Origin: a bacterium
GTDB lineage: Bacteria > Zixibacteria > MSB-5A5 > GN15 > FEB-12
DNA: 14,445 nt
Assembly (NCBI GenBank): GCA_030629485.1
Contig: DAOVOW010000013.1
Coordinates: forward strand, 1 to 14,445
Direction: 5' to 3'
In this document: piece by piece, positions 1-7,165 of the stretch
Layout of the letters: each line of letters starts with the position of its first letter
Numbering within the stretch: the first letter of the stretch is position 1
Position numbers and translations under genes: made by a program
Notes under the pieces: generated by a model
Database searches by the model: none
Told to the model about the DNA's origin: nothing
Seen by the model: the letters and a program-made list of their open reading frames with translations, nothing else

Positions 1-1595
1 GCACCTCGAAAATCCGGCACGCCATCCCCCTCGTAAAACAGGGTATCGCAGGATGTGTACTCGATAACCGTAATCGTCGTATCATTGCCGTTGATTACGG
101 TGTCGACCTCCTGCACGATTGAGTCGGTGCAGCAGACCCGGGATTTGCCGAAGTAGCCGTCTTTGTCGGTGTCAATGCCGGGATTATCATAGACCCACGA
201 TGCCCATCGGGAATTGGCGGCCAGTCCCGAGAAGTCAAGAGAGCTGTAAAAGATGTCGGGACGGCGCTCAGCGTAAAGTCTGTCGAAATTGGTTGGGTCG
301 GAGTGCAGAAAGGAGCCCCCCAACCAGGCAAAAGAAATCGGCAGTTCCTGGCCGGGGTGGATCTCGAACGGCCCGAAGGACAAAAGATATCGGCAATCGT
401 AGCCGTTGGCAATGTCCCCGGCGTTTTCCGGCGGCGGCAGCCAGCCTTTGAGCATATGATTCTGTGCGACATAATACTGATCGTAATCAAACTCCGGGTG
501 GCTGAGCACGTAGTACTTGTTCTTGTCCCCTTCCGGTGTCCCGAGCCGAGAGCCGAAGCTTCGGAACGGATCCTCCGGTGTACCGCGCCGGCGCGGGCCA
601 AAGTCTCTCGATGGATTAGAGTAGTCGATAATCCACCAGTTGAATGAGTATCTTGGTTCCTCGGCCGGTGTGCGAACAACGCGAACGCCCACGGCGTGTG
701 GGACTGAGGAATCTCCCCAGATGGCGCCATTAGGATCGCCATCGTTGTCGGTATGGTAGGCTATGTTGACGGTATCGAGAAAACCACACCCTTCCGGCGC
801 TGGGTAGCTGCGAAGGAATCCTACCATATCATCATCCCAGCCTTGCGGCCCCCTTCGACTGGTGTGCCAGACATCGCCGTCAAGCCATATACCGAGATAC
901 ACTTTGCTCAACGTTTTCACATCGATATTCTGTACCCGGTAGTCAAACAGGATAAAGTCCTGAGCGTATGAGTAACTCCAGGCCATCGAACGCTGCGTGA
1001 CCTTTATTCCCAGCGGTTTATGGGGACGGCCATCGGTGTAATCAACGCCGGTGGCTGCAACCTCAGTGAGGGTATCGGTGTACTCGCAGATTATGTCCTC
1101 TTCCGAGAAAGCATCCGGTGTGTAATAACGACTGTTGGGATCGATGGATTCATAGCGGAAGTCACCAAACGGTTTGATGTCCGGCCAAAACTCGGTGGTG
1201 ACATAGAAGTCCTCATCGCCCACCGATACCAGGGTGTCGTTTCCTTTTATGGCGCCCGCCCAGATGGCGGCCACCCAGAGGTAAACAAGGTCGGAGTTCT
1301 TGGGGAAGATACACGACGGGATACCTTCGCCGGTGAGCGGGTCAGGAATCGACTGTCCGCGTGTACCGAAAGTGCCGTTGTTGGCGATAGCCAGTTGGAT
1401 ATTGCCGCGCTTGTGGACGGCGTATTCCACTACCGGTCCGGCGGCGGCGGTCTTCGGTCCGGGGTTCGATCTCTCAAGCCACTCTGTCTTGGGGTTGATT
1501 TCTCGTGCGTCAACGCCGGCGAGCAGGCTTAACAGGATAAAGGCCGACCAGATAACGGTTCCGGAGCGGCCTTTGGCGGGGTGATCTGCGCTCAT
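1..1595 (-). CDS. Large secreted protein, paralogue of its upstream neighbour (3' end outside window)
   Basis: An uninterrupted minus-strand frame runs from the ATG at 1595 to the left edge (531 full codons, no stop), so the C-terminus is missing. The N-terminus is a signal peptide: a basic start, a hydrophobic stretch (VIWSAFILLSLLAG), then a likely cut after VDA. The body is clearly homologous to the 850-residue protein encoded just upstream. Shared blocks in the same order include DTLVSVG, AWSYSYA-DF-LFDY, VRTPAEE, SFNWW, DFGPR, GTPEGD-NKYY, YLLSFGPF, YDNPG-DTD and FYEGDGVPDF. By analogy the missing part should hold a fibronectin-like region and a FlgD/T9SS-like C-terminal module. Its ATG lies 11 nt after the upstream stop, with only a weak AAGAG ahead of it, so co-transcription and perhaps translational coupling are likely. 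No enzymatic motif is recognisable. A surface-exposed or exported structural role is inferred. Confidence 0.85.
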   Translation of the reverse strand, partial: MSADHPAKGRSGTVIWSAFILLSLLAGVDAREINPKTEWLERSNPGPKTAAAGPVVEYAVHKRGNIQLAIANNGTFGTRGQSIPDPLTGEGIPSCIFPKNSDLVYLWVAAIWAGAIKGNDTLVSVGDEDFYVTTEFWPDIKPFGDFRYESIDPNSRYYTPDAFSEEDIICEYTDTLTEVAATGVDYTDGRPHKPLGIKVTQRSMAWSYSYAQDFILFDYRVQNIDVKTLSKVYLGIWLDGDVWHTSRRGPQGWDDDMVGFLRSYPAPEGCGFLDTVNIAYHTDNDGDPNGAIWGDSSVPHAVGVRVVRTPAEEPRYSFNWWIIDYSNPSRDFGPRRRGTPEDPFRSFGSRLGTPEGDKNKYYVLSHPEFDYDQYYVAQNHMLKGWLPPPENAGDIANGYDCRYLLSFGPFEIHPGQELPISFAWLGGSFLHSDPTNFDRLYAERRPDIFYSSLDFSGLAANSRWASWVYDNPGIDTDKDGYFGKSRVCCTDSIVQEVDTVINGNDTTITVIEYTSCDTLFYEGDGVPDFRG

Positions 1596-1606
1596 TAGCT
1601 CTTGGC

Positions 1607-4159
1607 TTACATGATGATAGCTAACTTACCGATCTGGACGTCACCCTTCTCGTCCTCAACCGTCCAGTAGTAGAAGCCGCTGACTACCATCTGCGTGTTG
1701 CGGGTGATCAGATTCCACTCCTCGTGCGAAGCTTTGGGATCGTCAAGAGGTTTGTCATGTATCATCTCACGTACGAGATCGCCGTCAACGGTGAATATCC
1801 TTATCGTGCACTTGGGCGGCAAGTTGGCGAAGTTCAGTACGCGCGTTCGATCAGGCGGCCAGTCGCTCTCAACGCGACCCTCAAACCCACGTTCCCGATA
1901 GTCCCCGTCGATGCGGTAGGGGTTCGGGTAGACGAAGACTTTCAATCCTTTGGCTTCGACATCTTCCCATCCGGCCATCGGATAAGCGCTCTGGGCGCCG
2001 ATAGATACCGAGGTTTCCAGCGAGGACAGACCGGATTCGGGCGATCCATAATCGAAGGCAGTGACATTCACCCAGTATATGACCGTCGGCAGCAGGTCGT
2101 CGATCACTGCCTCATACTCGAAGTACTTGAGATAGCCGTCGTCGGTCAGTTCATCCGGCTGTGCCGAGTCAGGGATCAGGCTGCTTGGATACGGTTGATC
2201 GGCGTAAACCTTGTGGATTGGGGCGTCTGGACCGAGGTCGGAAACGTTGAAGTCCTGGGCCTCGAAAATGAACAGCGAATCCGGGAAATCGGGATGTTTG
2301 AAAGGACTGCTGCGAGTATAGCGGAGAGGATCGAAATTCACATCTTCGCAGGAATCGCCGTACAAACAACGTAGGGAGTCAATGGTGAACGGTACATCGA
2401 GAAGAGCCCAGCCATCGGGCGTGTTCGAGGTGGGGTCGTAGATGAGTTTGTTGTAATCCTCGACGTCATAAGAGGCCACTAAACCGAAGCTCGTGGACCG
2501 GTCATCACGACCATAATAGATACGGTACCCCTCGAAATCATAGAGGCGTGAAAACACATCCTTGGTGGTTTCCGAGCGGAGGCCATTGAACCGGACTTTA
2601 ATCAGCCCGGGCGACGGTTCCAGCCAGAAATCCGGCGCCGGCGGGGGGGAAGCCCCGACGAAATCGGGTACTCCGTCGCCCTCGTACCAGAATGTGTCAA
2701 CAGTAAATTCCTGGCCGGATTCGTCAACCCAGGTGGTGCAGTAGTGAGCCTTGCCATAATAGTCGTCGTCGTCGGTGTCGACACCGGGGTTATCGTAGAT
2801 CCAGGCTGCCCAGGTGGCGTTGGTGGCCAGGTCGCTGAAATCCAGGTTGTCGTAGAATATCTGCGGTTTGTCGGGCAGATTTCCAATATTGGCGGCGTCG
2901 GTGTGAAGATCCATGCCGCCCACGTAAGCCAGCGAGACTGGTAAGGTTTGACCGGGGCGAATCGTAAACGGACCGAATGAGAGCAGATAACGAGTATCAT
3001 ATCCATCAGCAAACATAGCTGCATCGTCCCCGGGAAACATCCAAAGAGTGTCGATTGGTTGAATGACAGCGACAAATGCCTGGTCGTAGTCGAACTCCTG
3101 ATTACTCATGAAGTAGTATTTGTTGACGTCTCCTTCCGGAGTGCCGATCCCCCCTGTACCCAGATCCCGGAAGTTCTCCACGTTCCTGTGGCGAGGTCCG
3201 AAGTCCAGAGAGGCGTTCCCATTGCTGATCCACCAGTTGAAGGAGACTTCCATTTCCTCGGCCGGAGTCCGCACGATGCGCGTGGCCGTCACGTGCTTGG
3301 CCGGCTGGGGTTTGCTGAAATCGCCATCGTTGTCGGCAATCCAGGCGATATTGACGGTGTCATTGAAAACGCAGCCGCCAAACTCGGTAGGATAAGTGTG
3401 AACAAACCCGCACAGATCATCGGTATAACCGGCGGTGTTGCTGCAATCAAAACAGACGTCAGCATCGACATAGACACCCATGTAGACCTCAGTGAGTTCT
3501 TGCGTACCGATATTCCTGATCTGATAATCAAAGAGTACGAAGTCCTCGGCGTAGGAGTATGACCAGGCGTAGGAGGCATCGGTGATCTCGATATTCAGAG
3601 GTATATGAGGTCCCCCAAAGTAGTCGGCGGGAACATCCTGAGTGATCGTGTCGGTATAGACACTGATGTAGTCCTCTTCCGATATCGCCCCATCGTACAG
3701 GGGCGAGCCGGGGTGTGTTATCGACCGCTTTATCATTTTTCCGAATGGTGGAACGTCCGGATACAGTTCCCGTGTAAACGACCAACCATCAGCGCCCACC
3801 GAAACCAGTGTGTCCCTGCCCACGACAGCACCAATCCAAAAAGCGCCGGCAAAGAGGTATTCAACATTGGAGCCGCGCGGATACTCGCATGACGAGACGC
3901 TTTGTCCGGTGAAGGCATCGATCTTATCCCCCGACGTGAAACCAAGGCCTATACTACCGTTGTTGTTAACTGCCAATTCCATTGCGCCTATACGATGGGC
4001 GGCGACCTGGTGCGCGACCATAACGGTTGCTTTGCTGCCACCATGTTCCTTCGCATCGGCGTCAGCCGCCATGCGCGCCCAGGCGTTGCCAGCCAGAAGC
4101 GTTGCTCCCAGCAGGTAGAGGCCAAAACTCACTTTACTTATTATCATGTCACCAAGCAT
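1607..4159 (-). CDS. Large secreted protein with FlgD/T9SS-like C-terminal module
   Basis: An 850-residue exported protein of unknown function. Residues 5-28 form a signal peptide (MIISKV, then a hydrophobic core, then likely cleavage after NAWA). The start may therefore be Met5 (4147) rather than Met1 (4159); neither has a good ribosome binding site. Residues about 45-500 are the conserved block shared with the tandem paralogue downstream, with an Asp-rich patch (DTDDDDYYGK, 461-470) that could bind calcium. Residues about 518-722 look like a fibronectin type III-like region (FEGYRIYYGRDD ... YWVNVTAFDYGSPESG). Residues about 738-850 form a C-terminal beta module with the pattern VYPNPYR ... 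IRIFTVDGDLVR ... GFYYWTVED ... GKLAIIM. That pattern is typical of FlgD-Ig/T9SS-type C-terminal domains in FCB-group bacteria, so surface attachment or type IX-like export is inferred. No catalytic site was recognised. Confidence 0.88.
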   Translation of the reverse strand: MLGDMIISKVSFGLYLLGATLLAGNAWARMAADADAKEHGGSKATVMVAHQVAAHRIGAMELAVNNNGSIGLGFTSGDKIDAFTGQSVSSCEYPRGSNVEYLFAGAFWIGAVVGRDTLVSVGADGWSFTRELYPDVPPFGKMIKRSITHPGSPLYDGAISEEDYISVYTDTITQDVPADYFGGPHIPLNIEITDASYAWSYSYAEDFVLFDYQIRNIGTQELTEVYMGVYVDADVCFDCSNTAGYTDDLCGFVHTYPTEFGGCVFNDTVNIAWIADNDGDFSKPQPAKHVTATRIVRTPAEEMEVSFNWWISNGNASLDFGPRHRNVENFRDLGTGGIGTPEGDVNKYYFMSNQEFDYDQAFVAVIQPIDTLWMFPGDDAAMFADGYDTRYLLSFGPFTIRPGQTLPVSLAYVGGMDLHTDAANIGNLPDKPQIFYDNLDFSDLATNATWAAWIYDNPGVDTDDDDYYGKAHYCTTWVDESGQEFTVDTFWYEGDGVPDFVGASPPPAPDFWLEPSPGLIKVRFNGLRSETTKDVFSRLYDFEGYRIYYGRDDRSTSFGLVASYDVEDYNKLIYDPTSNTPDGWALLDVPFTIDSLRCLYGDSCEDVNFDPLRYTRSSPFKHPDFPDSLFIFEAQDFNVSDLGPDAPIHKVYADQPYPSSLIPDSAQPDELTDDGYLKYFEYEAVIDDLLPTVIYWVNVTAFDYGSPESGLSSLETSVSIGAQSAYPMAGWEDVEAKGLKVFVYPNPYRIDGDYRERGFEGRVESDWPPDRTRVLNFANLPPKCTIRIFTVDGDLVREMIHDKPLDDPKASHEEWNLITRNTQMVVSGFYYWTVEDEKGDVQIGKLAIIM

Positions 4160-4242
4160 ATTTCAGGATATTCGCATGTTTCCATTCTGACGTACCAAAC
4201 CCACGATCTGTGCAGAGCCGACCATTGGTCAGCCAATCATAA

Positions 4243-4271
4243 ATACTAAGTCAAATCCGCCCGGTTTGCAA
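4243..4271 (-). promoter_or_regulatory. Weak sigma-70-like promoter candidate for the paralogue pair
   Basis: On the minus strand a TTGCAA box (4266-4271), a 17-nt spacer and a TAGTAT box (4243-4248) lie about 85-110 nt upstream of the 1607-4159 gene. Each hexamer matches consensus at only four of six positions. A short perfect palindrome, GACCATTGGTC (4220-4230), lies between it and the gene and could be an operator. This is a weak call, based only on box similarity and position. Confidence 0.25.
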
Positions 4272-4446
4272 GGTCTTTCGGCAAAGAATTGGCGCCGGCC
4301 GGGTTCAGGCAGGTTCTGTTCAGCGTTTTTCGCTACGAGCGCGACACTCTGTGAGCGTGGACATAGAGTACCGTTGTGGGCTTGTTCTCAACGCTCGGGG
4401 ACCATCAAGGTACCAAGCCGGTTTTCGAATTCTCAGGCAACAAGAG

Positions 4447-4473
4447 TGTCCTCCCGGATCAGCCGGGAGGACA
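4447..4473 (-). terminator. GC-rich hairpin downstream of protease gene
   Basis: An 11-bp perfect inverted repeat (TGTCCTCCCGG / CCGGGAGGACA) with a 5-nt loop starts about 32 nt past the protease stop codon. On the minus strand it is followed by CTCTTGTTG, which is only weakly U-rich. It is therefore a likely terminator or 3'-end stabiliser rather than a textbook intrinsic terminator. Confidence 0.6.
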
Positions 4474-4505
4474 GGATGGAATCCTTGATCGCAAGCGTAT
4501 GCCGG

Positions 4506-6860
4506 CTAACAGCCACACGGTGCTGGACCACCGTTGAACATCCAGTCTACGAAGTAAACCAGATCAGCGATATCAACGGTACCGGAACAATCCACATCGG
4601 CCGTTTCGAGTGGGAAGGGCGGTATGCCCCCGGAGAACATGTAGTCGACCAAGAAAACAAGGTCGGCTATGGTGATTCCTGCGATACCGTCCATGTCACC
4701 ACGCTCGATACACAACCGAGCAAGCCCGGCCACTGTTCGTGGCTGGTAGTCCAGAATGTCACCCTTGAATTCGGGTAGGCAGGTCGAGTAACCATCCACC
4801 AGGATCGGTATGGTCTGGCCGGACTGGGCCGAGGCGTCAACCTGGAAGAACAGGCGGAGGATCGGCCCGGTGCCGGGCGTCAGATCCGGCGCCGACCCGA
4901 TCGACGAGGCCTGCAGCTTGATCGTTGTTGTCTTGGAAGAAGGATTGAGGTGAATCTGATTTTGCTCCTCGAAGTAATCGGTGCGGCAACTATCAGTCGA
5001 GAAGTGATCGTAAGTCAACACCAGATCGCCGCTGTATTCCACTGGTACGGTAATTTCGTTGATAGGAATGCTATTGCGGCCGTAGATCACCAATTCGACC
5101 AGTTCACCCGGAAAGGCTGCGCCGGTATCGGCGATCATCGAATCAGCCAGAATCTTGACGTAGTTGGTCTTGGTAGCGGTACGAGTGTCCTCACCCGCCT
5201 GCACCTGCAAGCTGACATCGAACATACCGGGCTGATTGTAGGTGTAAGAAGGAGACTGGATTGAGTCTATGCCGCCGTCACCGAAATCCCACGTCCAGGT
5301 GTCGACCGAGAGACCGGATGAAGCAGAAAAGTTGACTGCCAATGGTGCCCAGCCGATAGTCGTGTCGGCGGTGAAGGACACCCCCACGATCTGATCACAC
5401 GATCCCTGCAGGTTCGGCATCGGTCCGATTTTCTTGTAGTGCGGTGATTGAGGGGTAGAGAAGTCCATTAGCAGATCGTGCATCTCGATATAATCGAGCG
5501 GTCGTCCATGAACTTCCTGGTGGATGCCTTGCAGAACAGCGCAAGCTCCGACGATTATCGGCGAGGCGCTTGATGTCCCACCGAAGTAAGCCGTGTAGTA
5601 GTTGGTGGTGTCGCTGCCGTAAAGATCGCCGTAGCCAAGCGTGAAGACGTTCGAGCCGAAACCGTGGACATCGACCCGCGTGCCGTAGTTGGTGAACCAC
5701 TCAGGCAGATGGTCTAGATCACCTGCTCCAACCATGACGGCCCCGGAATATCTGAAGTCGGGGTCGAAGATATGCCCGTAAATCGTTGTGTCGTCGTAGT
5801 TTTCCTGTCCGTTGCCAGCTGCTTCAACTACGATACGGCCGTTGGCCGAGGCGGTCAGGATAGCGTCGAAAACGTCCTGCCAGTACTCCATAGCCACAAA
5901 ACCGAGTTGGCCGCCGATGTCCTGAAAGTCGTAATGTGGGCCGGGAGAATGGAGTTCGATCAGAATGATATCACCAGCCACGGTGTTATCGGCGGCGGTG
6001 GTCACTGCACTGGCCGTTGACATGGAGCCGATCGAGACCGTGCCGAGATCAACGTGGAAGGCAATGCCGGTCATCCCGAAACTGTTGGAATCGGCTGCGA
6101 CCTCGCCCAGCACGGCGGTCCCATGATGCCACCAGCCGGGATCGAGTATCTTCGAGCCGGCGATGTGCCAACTGTCGGTTCCCCCGTGGAGGTCTTCGTG
6201 CGACTCGACCCAGTTGCCCTCGATGTCGACGAACTTGACGTTGTCGCCTTTGCCGCCCGGAAAACTCCAGCCGTGGTAAGCGTCGATACCGGTGGGGGCC
6301 GGCTGTAAGTACCACTGCGAAACCTCCCAGACCGGTGTGAGGCGCGTTTCAGTTTTGATGTTAGCCAACTCCGGCTTGGGCGCAAAGTAGGCCGTTTCTA
6401 CAATTTTCAGTGCGTTCAAAGACCGCACCAACTCAAGCTTCTCATCCGGCGTAGCTTCCTCAGCCACGGAGAGTCGGTAGTAAAGGCTGAGGTCCGGCAG
6501 CGCCTGGCCGATCCGGCGGGAGCCTTCCTCGCGCATCTGATCGAGGCAGGCTTTTTCGGTCAAGAAGTGAGGCTGACAGGCGGTCGCTTTGTCATGAGAG
6601 AGAATGGCTTGGTTGAGTCGATCCCATTCTGTTGAACTCATCTGGAATCGTGTGCCGTCGAAGACCGGCTGTCCCATGCCTTCACGCAGCTTGAAAACTA
6701 TCTCGTTGGTGTTATCGTCTGCCGGCAGCGATATGTAGGTCGGATTGACCGGTGTTGGCCGCTTGAGTTGAAAGGCCTCGCGGGCTGAAACTGAGGAGAC
6801 CGACAGCAGGCACAAAAGAGTGGCCGTTGCTATGAGGACGATGGGTGATCTTGTTTTCAT
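4506..6860 (-). CDS. Secreted subtilisin-like (S8) serine protease with PKD, cohesin-like and dockerin domains
   Basis: A 784-residue exported protease. Residues 1-26 are a signal peptide (MKTR, hydrophobic core, SVSA cut). Residues about 27-185 would be a propeptide of no family I recognise. The S8 catalytic domain spans about 190-470. Its triad is Asp212 (KFVDIEGNW, as in the D-[IL]-E subgroup rather than the usual D-T/S-G), His246 (HHGTAV) and Ser430 (GGTSSASP), with oxyanion Asn350 (AAGNG). All key residues are present, so it should be active. A PKD domain (about 492-572) carries the WDFGDG motif. A cohesin-like beta-sandwich follows (about 575-718), then a dockerin pair (720-784). The second dockerin Ca-binding loop (Asp755, Asp757, Ser759, Asp763, Asp766) is complete; the first is degenerate. 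The start is supported by AGGA 7 nt upstream. It appears monocistronic. The S8 and PKD calls are firm, dockerin good, cohesin moderate. Confidence 0.93.
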   Translation of the reverse strand: MKTRSPIVLIATATLLCLLSVSSVSAREAFQLKRPTPVNPTYISLPADDNTNEIVFKLREGMGQPVFDGTRFQMSSTEWDRLNQAILSHDKATACQPHFLTEKACLDQMREEGSRRIGQALPDLSLYYRLSVAEEATPDEKLELVRSLNALKIVETAYFAPKPELANIKTETRLTPVWEVSQWYLQPAPTGIDAYHGWSFPGGKGDNVKFVDIEGNWVESHEDLHGGTDSWHIAGSKILDPGWWHHGTAVLGEVAADSNSFGMTGIAFHVDLGTVSIGSMSTASAVTTAADNTVAGDIILIELHSPGPHYDFQDIGGQLGFVAMEYWQDVFDAILTASANGRIVVEAAGNGQENYDDTTIYGHIFDPDFRYSGAVMVGAGDLDHLPEWFTNYGTRVDVHGFGSNVFTLGYGDLYGSDTTNYYTAYFGGTSSASPIIVGACAVLQGIHQEVHGRPLDYIEMHDLLMDFSTPQSPHYKKIGPMPNLQGSCDQIVGVSFTADTTIGWAPLAVNFSASSGLSVDTWTWDFGDGGIDSIQSPSYTYNQPGMFDVSLQVQAGEDTRTATKTNYVKILADSMIADTGAAFPGELVELVIYGRNSIPINEITVPVEYSGDLVLTYDHFSTDSCRTDYFEEQNQIHLNPSSKTTTIKLQASSIGSAPDLTPGTGPILRLFFQVDASAQSGQTIPILVDGYSTCLPEFKGDILDYQPRTVAGLARLCIERGDMDGIAGITIADLVFLVDYMFSGGIPPFPLETADVDCSGTVDIADLVYFVDWMFNGGPAPCGC

Positions 6861-6866
6861 GTTGTA

Positions 6867-6872
6867 TTCCTG
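6867..6872 (-). promoter_or_regulatory. Ribosome binding site of protease gene
   Basis: CAGGAA on the minus strand places AGGA 7 nt before the ATG at 6860. This supports that start, which also gives a clean signal peptide. Confidence 0.6.
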
Positions 6873-6918
6873 AGTTGTTCGCGACTTCCACTACTACTTA
6901 CATATTCCGTGGTAAGAT

Positions 6919-6947
6919 AGTATAAACATGTGATTTGGCAATGGGAA
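6919..6947 (-). promoter_or_regulatory. Sigma-70-like promoter for the protease gene
   Basis: On the minus strand a TTCCCA box (6942-6947) is followed after exactly 17 nt by TATACT (6919-6924), which matches five of six positions of the -10 consensus. Transcription would begin near 6912 and leave a leader of about 50 nt before the protease ATG. Confidence 0.5.
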
Positions 6948-7165
6948 AGGCCAACAGGACATTCCCCAAAAGTAGTTCGTTAATCCGGCGCTGTTGCGGG
7001 GTCCGTGTCAATAGGTGTGTGAGATGTTTTTTCAAGCGGCGTCTCTGGCGGTCTGGTTGCAGTTAGCTGTGACGTCGATTACATCGACGCCGGGACCCGA
7101 TGACACGACCTTTACAGGCAGCCTCGGTGGGTGGGGTATCTGTGCTTTTTTGTGAAATAACCGGG

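Larger units (their letters stand above)
4160..4505. other. Intergenic region, 346 nt, between paralogue pair and protease gene
   Basis: No supportable gene lies here. The plus-strand frame starting at 4266 runs deep into the antisense of the protease gene and has no recognisable protein character. The region holds a strong GC-rich hairpin (4447-4473) close to the protease stop and a weak promoter candidate (4243-4271) near the next gene. Nothing notable was seen between about 4280 and 4440. Confidence 0.6.
6861..7165. other. Intergenic region, 305 nt, between HD-GYP and protease genes
   Basis: This region contains the protease promoter and ribosome binding site at its left end. On the HD-GYP side there is a small 7-bp hairpin (CGTCGAT, tac, ATCGACG; 7073-7089) with no following U-tract. 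Because an HD-GYP gene is adjacent I looked for c-di-GMP riboswitch landmarks and found none. The short minus-strand frame at 7032-7226 overlaps the HD-GYP gene end and has no protein character. No intrinsic terminator is obvious after the HD-GYP stop. Confidence 0.55.

Noticed and set aside
1020..1532. Plus-strand frame at the left end (170 codons)
   Set aside because: The minus strand carries a continuous signal-peptide protein homologous to its neighbour across the same stretch.
2760..2785. GTC/GTCGTC-rich short repeat
   Set aside because: It is simply the codons of an Asp-rich run (DTDDDDYY) in the secreted protein.
6861..7165. Possible c-di-GMP riboswitch near the HD-GYP gene
   Set aside because: No GEMM-type landmarks could be found on either strand; only a 7-bp hairpin without a U-tract is present.
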